NCBI GenBank assembly: GCA_934654605.1
Contig: CAKUGH010000029.1
Location: 1-17,854 of the forward strand
Direction: 5' to 3'
DNA length: 17,854 bases
Origin: an uncultured Collinsella sp.
Lineage (GTDB): Bacteria; Actinomycetota; Coriobacteriia; Coriobacteriales; Coriobacteriaceae
The notes under the pieces are model-generated. The model searched no databases, had not been told where the DNA came from, and saw only the letters and a list, made by a program, of their open reading frames with translations. This document shows, piece after piece, positions 1-6,790 of the stretch. The position numbers were made by a program, and so were the translations under genes. Position 1 is the first letter of the stretch. Every line of letters starts with the position of its first letter.

Positions 1-9
1 TGCGGGTTT

Positions 10-15
10 ATTGTA
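10..15 (-). promoter_or_regulatory. Possible -10 element reading out of the left edge
   Basis: On the minus strand this reads TACAAT, five of six matches to TATAAT, preceded by GGGG as at several other promoters in this window. It would start a transcript at about position 3, leaving the window to the left. No good -35 is visible, and the gene it would serve is outside the window. Confidence 0.3.
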
Positions 16-121
16 CCCCGCCGTCAAGTGTAATTTCGACAAATATAGGTGGGCGGTAAAGGTTTACCTTGGGTGACCGCCAAGGGGCGAGATGGCCCCT
101 CGGACGGAAAAGTCGCAGCCT

Positions 122-194
122 GCATCGAGAGTGGATAATCTCCCACTTTTTGCCTGGATCTTGGCCAAAAGTGGAAGATTATCCACTCTCATGC
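122..194. repeat. Long near-perfect palindrome (73 nt) after the FHA operon
   Basis: Arms 127-154 and 163-190 match at 26 of 28 positions when one is reverse-complemented, around an 8-nt loop (155-162). GCAT (122-125) and ATGC (191-194) extend the stem by four pairs after one bulged base at 126. The element lies 17 nt beyond the stop codon of the minus-strand FHA gene, so it could end that operon. No T-run follows directly on either strand, so it is not a classic intrinsic terminator. A dispersed hairpin or REP-type repeat is equally possible. Each arm carries TTATCCACT, one base from the DnaA-box consensus TTATCCACA, in opposite orientations. Confidence 0.75.
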
Positions 195-210
195 GTTATG
201 CGTCCAAGAG

Positions 211-1149
211 TTAGAGGGCGCCGAGGAGGATGGCGTAGGTGGTGGATTCGCCGAGTTTGAGCTCGTCGCCGGGATTAAGCTGGGCGGAGCGGCCGGGCTC
301 CACCTGGATGCACACGCTCGTGGCACCGTTTACCACCACGGTTCCATTGGTGGATGACAGGTCCTCAACATGCCAGGCATTTTGAGCGTCGCACCAGATA
401 TGGGCATGACGGGCCGAGACATCGTCGCCAACATCGGTGATGTCGCCCTCCCCCGTTGCCAGCGCGCCGATCTCGACGCCTTCCTCACTCGGCTGAATCC
501 AACGCGGGGCGCTCACCACGTAGCCGTTTTGCACGCGCAGCAGTCCCAATGGATGCGCCGGTGCGGCCTCGTGCTCGCCCGCGACCGAAGATGCGCTCAG
601 CGAGCGCGGCGTCGACGTGGCGCCGCCACAGGTCGCGTGTGCGTAGTCGATGGCATAGGTCACCGACGAGCGGACATCTGCCGAGCAACCCACGGCGACA
701 AACAGCACCAGGATGGCCTCGGCGCGCTCGGCGGGCATGAGCTCTGCCGCCTGAGACAGGCGCTCGAGCGCATTGCGATAGAGGTTCGTGTCCTGATGGC
801 ATTCCTCGAGTGCCCGCACCATGGGCTCACCAGCGGGCCCGCACACCATATTGGTCACGGCCGCGGCGTCCATGGGATTGCGACGGCGCAGGGCCAGCTG
901 CGACATAATGCGCGCAGCCGAGGTACCGTAATCGGCAAAATAACGTTCTTGCAGCGTGCCGACCGGCGCGCGCACGATAAAGCGCGAAACCCAGGAGCGA
1001 TCGGCGGCACGGCTCTGCGGGCTACGGCCGTCGGCGAGCGGGCGGCTCGAGAGCACCAGGCCGCACAGCTCGATATGGCTCAGGTGCGCCGCACGCTTAA
1101 AGATGTCAAACATTGCCCCGCACGGGGTGAGCTCAGCTTGAGAAGCCAT
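211..1149 (-). CDS. FHA-domain protein with unrecognised N-terminal region
   Basis: A 312-residue cytoplasmic protein. Residues about 225-310 form a forkhead-associated domain: SARHAHI (245-251) supplies the Ser and His of the binding face and STNGT (266-270) the Asn-Gly. FHA domains bind phosphothreonine peptides, so this is the likely reader or target of the kinase directly upstream. The Arg normally found in the first binding loop (IGR) is missing: the segment reads VEIGALATGEGDI. Residues 1-200 match no family I know; they have several Cys and no membrane segment. The start is well supported: AAGGAGGGC lies 6 nt ahead of the ATG, inside the last codons of the kinase gene, with only 3 nt between genes, so the two are translationally coupled. 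It is the last gene of a three-gene minus-strand operon. Confidence 0.88.
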   Translation of the reverse strand: MASQAELTPCGAMFDIFKRAAHLSHIELCGLVLSSRPLADGRSPQSRAADRSWVSRFIVRAPVGTLQERYFADYGTSAARIMSQLALRRRNPMDAAAVTNMVCGPAGEPMVRALEECHQDTNLYRNALERLSQAAELMPAERAEAILVLFVAVGCSADVRSSVTYAIDYAHATCGGATSTPRSLSASSVAGEHEAAPAHPLGLLRVQNGYVVSAPRWIQPSEEGVEIGALATGEGDITDVGDDVSARHAHIWCDAQNAWHVEDLSSTNGTVVVNGATSVCIQVEPGRSAQLNPGDELKLGESTTYAILLGAL

Positions 1150-1152
1150 AGC

Positions 1153-2994
1153 TTAGCCCTCCTTGGTCGCAGAGATAGTGTCGGATACTTCGGCCGGCCC
1201 GCCAAAGGCGCGGGCAGCCGCGGCTCCACCGGCAAGCGGCGTCGCCATGGGAATTTTCGCACGTCGCGCTGACGCGACAGGAAGCTCAAAAGCAAACCCC
1301 ATCGCCAGCAAAAACCACGTGAGCGCATAGGTTGCAAGTAAGGCGGCCACCAGGCCACCCGCCACGGCATGCTGGGAAAACACGGCGCATGCGAGTGCGA
1401 CCAGCGCCGGAACCTCGCAGGCAGAAAGGGCCAACACGCCCCGCAGGAATCCCGCACGGCGGTCGCGCGCCAAGGCCCCGGCGGCAATACCTGCCACGCC
1501 TGGCATCGCCAACGCCAGCGCGGCGACAACACCCGGCAGCTTCCCGGACCACATAAGCGGTCCCACGGCGAGCGTCACATGGGCACCCGACGCCAACAGC
1601 GCCGCCGATATCACGACCGCAGCCCAAAGCACGCCGCAGACCGCCGTCGCACCAACCATCGCCGCACGCCGCACCGCGCGCCCCGATGCCTCCATCGGGC
1701 ACGGCATGAGCGGTTCGGCACGAAGCGAGCGCGCGACATTTTGCGCATAGTGGTCGCAAAACGCCGAGAGCGCCGCCTCCACCGCGGCCGGCTCGGGACG
1801 ATCTTCCTGGTGGCACGACAGGCAGGCCATCACTACGTCGAACAGCTGGGCATCGACAAACGCCAGCGCATCGCGTAGGTCCTCGGAATTAGGATCGAGC
1901 CCCAGTTGCTGAGCCTGCTCGGCCGCGGCAAGCGCCACATCGGGCTCGCGCCGCAGCAGTTGCGTCAAGTCGCAGCCGGGCGCGTGGGCGCCAACGGGAT
2001 AATCGGGCAGCGTATCCATCTTGAGGCGATAGGGGCTGGCGATGTCGCGCGTCTTTTTGCGCGAGCCCGAGGTGCCCGATGCGCCCGGCGCCACCTCGTA
2101 CGGCGCGACACCGGCGATGAGCTCGTAGACCGTGCTCGCCGCGGCATACACGTCGATCGCCGACGACATGCGCAAAACGCGCAGGTCGGGAATATCATCG
2201 GTGAGCATCTCGGGCGGGGCGTACGCCACCGTCGCGCGACGCAGCGTGGCATAGCGCTCGGTAAACGACGCCTTGCCGCCAGCGCCCGCCACCGCAGAGG
2301 CAGGCTCGAGCGCCAGCGACGAGCCAAAGTCGATCAGGCACAGGTCAAAGGTGCCTTCGGCAAGCTGTCGGTCGAGCGGCAGGCGGGCAGTGCGCACCAT
2401 AATATTAGCGGGCGAGATATCGCGATGGACGAACCCCTCGCCCACCAGGCTCATACGACAGAGCAGATCGAACAGGTCGCGACCCAAGCGCGCCGCCACG
2501 AGCGGCGACAGGCGCCCGGCATCGTCCACGGCAAGGCGCGAACGCAGGCGAGCCAGCGTCTCTCCCTCGACCCACTCCATGACAATCGCGGGCACGCCGT
2601 CGACCTCGCCCCATCCATAGAGGCGGGGAAAGCCCTTAAGGCCCGAAAGGGCGCGATGACATTCATATTCCTCACGAAACGCCGCCTCGAACTTGGTGAC
2701 CAGCGCCTCGTGGGCAGCGTCATCGTCAAACCCATCGCGCGTTGGCAAGATGAGCTGCTTGAGCGCCACGGCCTCACCCTGCGCGTTGACGGCACGCGTC
2801 ACGCGGCCGATGCCGCCACGGCGCATGGTGGCGTCATCGGCAAACAGCATCGTAAAACGGCGCAGGTAGGCGGGAAGCTCGTCCGTGCCCAGGGCGACGG
2901 CCGGCTCAAACCCGTCGACGCGCGCCAGGCGCAGGCCCACCATGGGATCACGGTTGAGCGACTGGGCTGCCGTAGAAGCGAGGTCGTTCGTCAT
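1153..2994 (-). CDS. Membrane Ser/Thr protein kinase (HRDIS type)
   Basis: A 613-residue eukaryotic-type Ser/Thr kinase. Visible motifs: a Gly-rich loop (RRGGIGRV, about 58-65), the ATP-anchoring Lys in AVALKQL (Lys79), catalytic HRDISPANIM (190-199, Asp192, Asn197), DFG (222-224) and APPE (259-262). Ser194 replaces the Lys that usually follows HRD-Ile/Leu. The kinase lobe is interrupted by a polar insert around 305-330 (GTSGSRKKTRDIA). Four hydrophobic segments follow at about 445-468, 487-508, 515-539 and 543-567, with a short cytoplasmic tail. There is no obvious extracellular sensor domain. The ATG overlaps the upstream stop codon as ATGA. The frame stays open to 3117, but that extension lies inside the upstream gene and has no ribosome binding site. 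It presumably phosphorylates the FHA protein or partners of it; this is inferred from gene order. Confidence 0.9.
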   Translation of the reverse strand: MTNDLASTAAQSLNRDPMVGLRLARVDGFEPAVALGTDELPAYLRRFTMLFADDATMRRGGIGRVTRAVNAQGEAVALKQLILPTRDGFDDDAAHEALVTKFEAAFREEYECHRALSGLKGFPRLYGWGEVDGVPAIVMEWVEGETLARLRSRLAVDDAGRLSPLVAARLGRDLFDLLCRMSLVGEGFVHRDISPANIMVRTARLPLDRQLAEGTFDLCLIDFGSSLALEPASAVAGAGGKASFTERYATLRRATVAYAPPEMLTDDIPDLRVLRMSSAIDVYAAASTVYELIAGVAPYEVAPGASGTSGSRKKTRDIASPYRLKMDTLPDYPVGAHAPGCDLTQLLRREPDVALAAAEQAQQLGLDPNSEDLRDALAFVDAQLFDVVMACLSCHQEDRPEPAAVEAALSAFCDHYAQNVARSLRAEPLMPCPMEASGRAVRRAAMVGATAVCGVLWAAVVISAALLASGAHVTLAVGPLMWSGKLPGVVAALALAMPGVAGIAAGALARDRRAGFLRGVLALSACEVPALVALACAVFSQHAVAGGLVAALLATYALTWFLLAMGFAFELPVASARRAKIPMATPLAGGAAAARAFGGPAEVSDTISATKEG

Positions 2995-3899
2995 AGGGCG
3001 ATCGCCGCCACATTGGTGTTGAAGTTGTTGAGCGCGACGTCGTCGTTGCCGTAGTGCCCAACCCATTGACACAGGTTGGTATAGCAGCCCCACAGATTGG
3101 CATACTGCCGATACCACTTAGATTTGGTCGAGAACCTTTGTCGACCGAACTCGGCACGGATAACAAACATGTCATTCGCCAGGGTGTCGCACGGTCCGGT
3201 ATCGCCCGTGGCGTTATAGGTCGACACCACGCTATTGGCGCGGGCGACATAGCCATCGAGCATGTTGTATTTGGTCACGAGCCAGCTGTGGATACTCTCC
3301 TCCTCGGCAGCCGAGAGACCACCCGAGCCCGTGTCGCTGCCGGCACCGCCGTCCGTCGAGCCACCACTCGAAGATCCACCGCCAGAGGCGGAGCCCGAAC
3401 CGGAACCGCCGTCCGAGCCCGCCGAACCGGTGCCAGAACCGGACCCGTCGGAGCCGCCGGGCTTGCCCGTCTGCTGCGTATCCTGTTCCTTCTGCTGCTC
3501 TGTCTTGTTAATGACAGACGCCACGCTGTTGTTGGATAGCTTTGTGATGACCTTGGTGTTGGTGAGCACGATGGTCTTGCCGTTTGCCAGCGTGACCTCG
3601 TTGTCCGATGCTTCGGAGCTGTCCGCGTCGTCGCCACCGAACACAACGTGCGAGACCACGCTCGCCCACGTATATCCGGTCGTAGTTCCCAGATCGCTCT
3701 TGGCTCTGCGCCCGATGTGCAGCTCGCGCGCAGCATGCGCCTGCACCATGGACGGCACCGTCATGCCGTAGGCCGAAACACCGGTAATGACCAGCACGAG
3801 CGAGCAGGACAGCAGCACGCACGCCCGAGGCGCCAGGCCCAGCCGGCGTCGCATGCGCACCGCGGCGCCATGCCTTGTGTGAGTGCCCCCGGGCCGCAT
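2991..3899 (-). CDS. Membrane-anchored or secreted protein with Gly/Ser linker
   Basis: A 302-residue protein of unknown family. A basic N-terminus (RMRRR) precedes one hydrophobic segment at about 25-47, a signal anchor or signal peptide, so the rest is probably outside the membrane. A first polar domain (about 65-135) is followed by a Gln/Glu/Lys stretch and a roughly 48-residue Gly/Ser/Asp linker (about 147-194). A C-terminal domain, rich in aromatic residues, has three Cys (237, 272, 277) in CDTLAND and WGCYTNLCQW. The start at 3899 has GGAGGAG 6 nt ahead (3902-3910). An in-frame ATG at 3956 sits where transcription should begin and would give 321 residues from a leaderless message. Its stop overlaps the kinase start (ATGA), so it is a probable sensor, ligand or substrate for that kinase; this role is inference. 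Confidence 0.8.
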   Translation of the reverse strand: MRPGGTHTRHGAAVRMRRRLGLAPRACVLLSCSLVLVITGVSAYGMTVPSMVQAHAARELHIGRRAKSDLGTTTGYTWASVVSHVVFGGDDADSSEASDNEVTLANGKTIVLTNTKVITKLSNNSVASVINKTEQQKEQDTQQTGKPGGSDGSGSGTGSAGSDGGSGSGSASGGGSSSGGSTDGGAGSDTGSGGLSAAEEESIHSWLVTKYNMLDGYVARANSVVSTYNATGDTGPCDTLANDMFVIRAEFGRQRFSTKSKWYRQYANLWGCYTNLCQWVGHYGNDDVALNNFNTNVAAIAL

Positions 3900-3901
3900 G
3901 C

Positions 3902-3908
3902 GTTCTCC
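3902..3908 (-). promoter_or_regulatory. Ribosome binding site deciding the start at 3899
   Basis: The minus strand reads GGAGGAGAACGC and then ATG, a near-ideal Shine-Dalgarno sequence. It favours the 3899 start over the upstream in-frame ATG at 3956. It follows directly after the hairpin and U-rich stretch at 3911-3939, so folding of that hairpin would bear on access to the site. Confidence 0.7.
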
Positions 3909-3910
3909 TC

Positions 3911-3939
3911 CAACAAAAACACGCCGCTCAAGAGCGGCG
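3911..3939 (-). terminator. Terminator-like hairpin between promoter and RBS
   Basis: Perfect 8-bp arms CGCCGCTC (3922-3929) and GAGCGGCG (3932-3939) with a 2-nt centre. On the minus strand they are followed by TGTTTTTGTTG. This has the form of a Rho-independent terminator for minus-strand transcripts. It lies downstream of the putative promoter at 3962-3970 and just before the ribosome binding site. It could therefore stop read-through from recR and also attenuate the Gly/Ser-protein/kinase/FHA operon. Confidence 0.65.
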
Positions 3940-3961
3940 CATTCATTCATATCCATAGTTG

Positions 3962-3970
3962 AGTGTATCA
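3962..3970 (-). promoter_or_regulatory. Extended -10 promoter of the kinase/FHA operon
   Basis: The minus strand reads TGATACACT, an extended -10 (TGN plus TACACT) like the one at 11354-11362. TTGCGC, 19 nt upstream of TACACT, is a weak -35 candidate. Transcription would start at about 3955-3956, exactly at an in-frame ATG. Confidence 0.55.
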
Positions 3971-3973
3971 GCG

Positions 3974-3993
3974 AACCTAAAAGGTTGCGCAAC
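3974..3993. promoter_or_regulatory. Overlapping palindromes upstream of the -10
   Basis: AACCT-aaa-AGGTT (3974-3986) overlaps the perfect 10-nt palindrome GTTGCGCAAC (3984-3993). Both lie directly upstream of the extended -10 of the kinase/FHA operon, where a repressor or activator would bind. No regulator gene is recognised nearby. Confidence 0.35.
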
Positions 3994-4052
3994 GAATGGG
4001 CGAATACGGGACGCGAGCGGACCCGTCCACGCGATAAGCGGATGCAGGGTAG

Positions 4053-4070
4053 GTTTGTTGCACAACAAAC
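4053..4070. repeat. Inverted repeat GTTTGTTG/CAACAAAC
   Basis: Two perfect 8-bp arms (4053-4060 and 4063-4070) around a 2-nt centre, in the 243-nt gap between the recR stop and the Gly/Ser-protein start. The AT-rich make-up stands out from the GC-rich surroundings. It lies about 85 bp upstream of the likely -10, so it could be an operator. It has no T-run and is not an obvious terminator. Confidence 0.45.
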
Positions 4071-4142
4071 GCGCGAACGAGAGCCCAATTATGGGCGCCC
4101 CGTGCGGCAGGCCGACGGGACATGCCGCGGAGCTGACGCCGC

Positions 4143-4739
4143 CTAGATCGCGCGGCGGGCCTCGATAGCGCGGCCAAGCGTAAGCTCGTCGGCATACTCC
4201 AAGTCGCCGCCCACGGGAAGGCCGCTCGCAAGACGCGATACCTCAACGCCCAATGGCTTGATGGTGCGAGCAAGGTAGCTCGCCGTGGTTTCGCCCTCAA
4301 TGTTGGGGTTGGTGGCGATAATGACCTCGTGGATGTCCTCGTGGCCCAGGCGCGCCAGCAGCTCGCGGATATGCAGCTGCTCGGGACCGATCTTGTCCAT
4401 GGGGCTGATCACGCCGCCCAGCACATGGTACAGGCCATGGTAGCTGCCCGTGCGCTCGATTGCCTGGACGTCGCGCGGCTCGCCCACCACGCAAATGCGA
4501 GTGGTATCGCGCATCGGGTCCTGGCAGATGGAGCACTCGTCGGCCGTGGCGTAGTTAAAGCAACGGCTGCAAAAGTGGACCTCCTGCTTGACCTCCAGGA
4601 TGGCCTCGGCCAGGCGGCGGGCCTCCTCGGCATCGGCCTCGAGCAGGTAATAGGCGATGCGCTGGGCCGACTTGGGACCAATGCCCGGCAGACGACCCAG
4701 CTCATCGAGCAGTTTTTGCAGACTGTGATTCGCACTCAT
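4143..4739 (-). CDS. recR: Recombination protein RecR
   Basis: RecR acts with RecO (and RecF) to load RecA on gapped DNA during recombinational repair. The 198 residues have the family's usual length and order: a helix-hairpin-helix near the N-terminus ([17 protein letters not shown], 17-33), a four-Cys zinc finger (Cys57, 60, 69 and 72), a Toprim domain starting at about 82 ([14 protein letters not shown], later [12 protein letters not shown]), and the C-terminal segment [13 protein letters not shown]. The start [11 protein letters not shown] is the usual RecR N-terminus; the frame stays open to 4814, but that part lies inside ybaB. No clear Shine-Dalgarno precedes the ATG, and the 13-nt gap to ybaB suggests translation depends on its neighbour. 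Confidence 0.97.
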   Translation of the reverse strand: MSANHSLQKLLDELGRLPGIGPKSAQRIAYYLLEADAEEARRLAEAILEVKQEVHFCSRCFNYATADECSICQDPMRDTTRICVVGEPRDVQAIERTGSYHGLYHVLGGVISPMDKIGPEQLHIRELLARLGHEDIHEVIIATNPNIEGETTASYLARTIKPLGVEVSRLASGLPVGGDLEYADELTLGRAIEARRAI

Positions 4740-4752
4740 ATATATGCGCGTC

Positions 4753-5073
4753 TTAGAACGGCATGCCCGGGATGTTGAGGCCACCGGTGATGGCGCCCAT
4801 CTGCTTGTTGGCAAGCTCGTTGACGCCGCGGACAGCCTCGTTGACAGCAGCCATGATCATGTCCTGCAGCATATCGACGTCCTCGGGATCGAGCGCATCG
4901 GGATCGATGGTGAGGTTGACGAGCTCCATCTCGCCGTTAACGGTCACCTTGACCATACCGCCGCCGGCAGAGGCGTCGACGGTCTGGGACTTGAGGTTCT
5001 CCTGCGCGGCGGCAAGCTGCTCCTGCATCTTGCGGGCCTGCTTCATCATCTGCTGCATGTTCATACCGGCCAT
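4753..5073 (-). CDS. ybaB: YbaB/EbfC family nucleoid-associated protein
   Basis: A small DNA-binding protein of 106 residues that forms dimers and coats DNA. The family's features are visible: a Met/Gln-rich N-terminal helix ([17 protein letters not shown]), the central strand segment [17 protein letters not shown], and a C-terminal helix ([14 protein letters not shown]). The ATG at 5073 is preceded by AAAGGAG at good spacing. The gene sits just upstream of recR, the classic ybaB-recR pair. The usual third partner, dnaX, is 2.8 kb away here, behind an accessory insert. Its own promoter is probably the extended -10 at 5149-5157. Confidence 0.95.
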   Translation of the reverse strand: MAGMNMQQMMKQARKMQEQLAAAQENLKSQTVDASAGGGMVKVTVNGEMELVNLTIDPDALDPEDVDMLQDMIMAAVNEAVRGVNELANKQMGAITGGLNIPGMPF

Positions 5074-5148
5074 AATGGCTCCTTTACGTGCGGCCGCACG
5101 CCGAGCTGCAAGGGCAGCCGGAACGCGGCGGGACTTTCAAACTCAAAA

Positions 5149-5157
5149 ATCGTACCA
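5149..5157 (-). promoter_or_regulatory. Extended -10 promoter for ybaB-recR
   Basis: The minus strand reads TGGTACGAT, a TGN-extended -10, about 75 nt upstream of the ybaB start in the gap after the ATPase gene. No good -35 is seen, as at other extended -10 sites in this window. It would give ybaB-recR a promoter of its own now that dnaX is distant. Confidence 0.45.
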
Positions 5158-5193
5158 CGGCGCGGGGCAAGCGGGCGGGGCAGACACGCTACC

Positions 5194-6600
5194 TCAGTCG
5201 ATATACATGTCCTCTAGCGTGACGATTCGCCAATCTTCGCGCGCGGCGAGCTTCTTTTTCGTGGCGGCGCTCACGTCATGCTTGCAGAACAGCATGAAAT
5301 TCGAGGCGACGAAGCCCTTGACCAGGTCGCGCTTGCTTTTGAGGTCATCAATCTCTGCCGACTCATCAAACGACTCCCTATATTTGCACTCGCCGATTAC
5401 CAGACGCTTAGAGATCCGATCGGCAGCCAAAACATCGATATCATCCTGAGCCCGTTTGGCGGGATTCGTTCCCCACCAAGACGACACCGCCGTTGCCGGA
5501 ATTGGCAGCTTGCCCTGTTTGGCCTGCTCAACCATCCACTCGGCACACAACGCCTCGAACCGGTGACCCAGATATTCGTTCAGCTGCTCTTCTGGAAGCG
5601 CATTGACAACCGCTCGCCCCAGGCCCGCCTCGATATCGGACGAATACGGCATGACGAACCGGAACCAGAACGCATAGCACGGCTCCGAAAGACGATAGAT
5701 TCCGCGCTTGCTCGTTTCGGGGTTCTCGCCAAACGGAACGGCCTTTTCTATGATTCCTACCGATTCCAACGCCTTGAGATAGCGAGGCAGCGTTGTCTGG
5801 GCGATCCCCACGCGGTCGGCAATCTGCTTCGCACGGTTTGCGCCGGCAGCTACAGCCCTCAGAATCGAGTTATATATTGCCGGCTCCTGGAACTCCTGGC
5901 GAATCAGGCCCTCCGGCTCGCCATAGAGAAACCCCATGGGATCGAAGTAAAGCCGTGCCAGATTCTCCTTGAGCCCTACGCTTGGGTCCAGCTGCTGCAG
6001 ATAGTACGGCACACCGCCAAAGCAGCCGTAGAATTTAAAGGCGTCTTGAGCGCTCAGACCCGGAAGCATTTTGGCCGCGTCCCTAAATCCAAGGTCGCGT
6101 ACCTTGATTTGGGCCGTACGCCGGCCAAACAGAGGGCTTTTGCGCCCCAGAACGTTGCTTTCCATAAAACCCTGGTTGCTACCACAAAGAATGAGAAAGG
6201 CGCTCGTTTCTTTGAAGGCCCTATCGATTGCTACCTGAAAAATCGAAGGTAGCGCCTCGTTGCGCATCGCCGCATAGGGAAACTCATCGAACACAAAGAC
6301 AAACCGTTCGGTGCGCGCTCGATCGGCGATGAAGGACAGCGCGTCAGCCCAGGAAGAGAACCCGCCAAGCGATGTGGGGAGATTGAAAAAGCTCGCGATG
6401 GCACGATTAAAATCCGCTAGGTTGTCGGCGTCGCTTTGCTCGAGGGCGGTAAACGAGAGCGTCCGTTTACCGCGGCAGAACTCGTTAATCAGCGTCGTCT
6501 TTCCCACGCGTCGACGACCGTACACGACGGCCATCTGAAATGAACTCTGCTCATAAAGGGATTCGAGTTTTGCTAGCTCTGCCTCGCGTCCGACAAACAT
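5194..6600 (-). CDS. AAA+ ATPase with DUF234 (PD-(D/E)xK-like) C-terminus
   Basis: A 468-residue protein of the archaeal-type ATPase/DUF234 family, common as an accessory gene in gut bacteria and archaea; its cellular job is not established. It starts MFVGREAELAKLE and has Walker A GRRRVGKTT (28-36), Walker B VFVFDEF (101-107), a sensor-like LILCGSN (137-143), the family motif FGGVPYYLQQ (194-203), and a winged-helix region (about 245-290). The C-terminal DUF234 part carries DIDVLA (Asp389) and GECKYR (Glu404, Lys406), matching the D...ExK pattern of restriction-nuclease folds. GGGAG precedes the ATG. GC content is visibly lower than in the flanking genes, and the gene sits between dnaX and ybaB, which fits acquisition. 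A defence role is possible but unsupported by its neighbours. Confidence 0.9.
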   Translation of the reverse strand: MFVGREAELAKLESLYEQSSFQMAVVYGRRRVGKTTLINEFCRGKRTLSFTALEQSDADNLADFNRAIASFFNLPTSLGGFSSWADALSFIADRARTERFVFVFDEFPYAAMRNEALPSIFQVAIDRAFKETSAFLILCGSNQGFMESNVLGRKSPLFGRRTAQIKVRDLGFRDAAKMLPGLSAQDAFKFYGCFGGVPYYLQQLDPSVGLKENLARLYFDPMGFLYGEPEGLIRQEFQEPAIYNSILRAVAAGANRAKQIADRVGIAQTTLPRYLKALESVGIIEKAVPFGENPETSKRGIYRLSEPCYAFWFRFVMPYSSDIEAGLGRAVVNALPEEQLNEYLGHRFEALCAEWMVEQAKQGKLPIPATAVSSWWGTNPAKRAQDDIDVLAADRISKRLVIGECKYRESFDESAEIDDLKSKRDLVKGFVASNFMLFCKHDVSAATKKKLAAREDWRIVTLEDMYID

Positions 6601-6613
6601 TATGCACTCCCGA

Positions 6614-6648
6614 ATTATGCAAAGACGAATAATTCACATTTGCATAAT
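6614..6648. promoter_or_regulatory. Operator-like inverted repeat over the ATPase promoter
   Basis: Perfect 10-bp arms ATTATGCAAA (6614-6623) and TTTGCATAAT (6639-6648) are separated by 15 nt, so their centres lie 25 bp apart. On the minus strand, a TATTAT hexamer at 6644-6649, a plausible -10 for the ATPase gene, lies almost entirely within one arm. The layout suits a dimeric repressor; autoregulation through the protein's own winged helix is one possibility. Confidence 0.6.
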
Positions 6649-6672
6649 ATCTCAAACTCTACCTAACCGGGC

Positions 6673-6720
6673 CGGACCCGACATTTTCTGCATCCAGCTA
6701 GATACCAAAATGCCGGACCG
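6673..6720. repeat. Imperfect long palindrome in divergent intergenic region
   Basis: CGGACCCGACATTTT (6673-6687) pairs with AAAATGCCGGACCG (6707-6720) apart from two mismatches and one unpaired base, around a 19-nt spacer that is itself partly symmetric around AGCT. It lies between two divergent genes and has no T-run. A transcription terminator is unlikely; a dispersed hairpin repeat or binding site is more plausible. Confidence 0.45.
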
Positions 6721-6750
6721 CCGCTCGGGGTGGCGCGCATGGGGGCGGGG

Positions 6751-6756
6751 TATAAT
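6751..6756 (+). promoter_or_regulatory. -10 box TATAAT
   Basis: A perfect TATAAT preceded by GGGG, 35 nt upstream of the ATG at 6791. No convincing -35 lies 17 nt upstream. It would start a leader of about 28 nt that includes the GGAGGT ribosome binding site at 6780-6785. Confidence 0.55.
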
Positions 6757-6790
6757 TTGATTGTCACAGATAGCAATTTGGAGGTACCCC

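Noticed and set aside
130..187. Replication origin from the two DnaA-like 9-mers
   Set aside because: Only two near-matches, both explained by the palindrome; no AT-rich unwinding region and no dnaA or dnaN nearby.
69..260. Short plus-strand frame over the left palindrome
   Set aside because: It runs through the 73-nt palindrome and into the FHA gene on the other strand, with Arg/Trp-rich product and no start signal.
370..1272. Plus-strand open frame of 300 codons opposite the FHA gene
   Set aside because: His/Arg-rich shadow of a gene with an FHA domain and a strong ribosome binding site.
2995..3117. N-terminal extension of the minus-strand kinase
   Set aside because: It lies inside the upstream gene, has no ribosome binding site, and ATGA coupling at 2994 explains the start.
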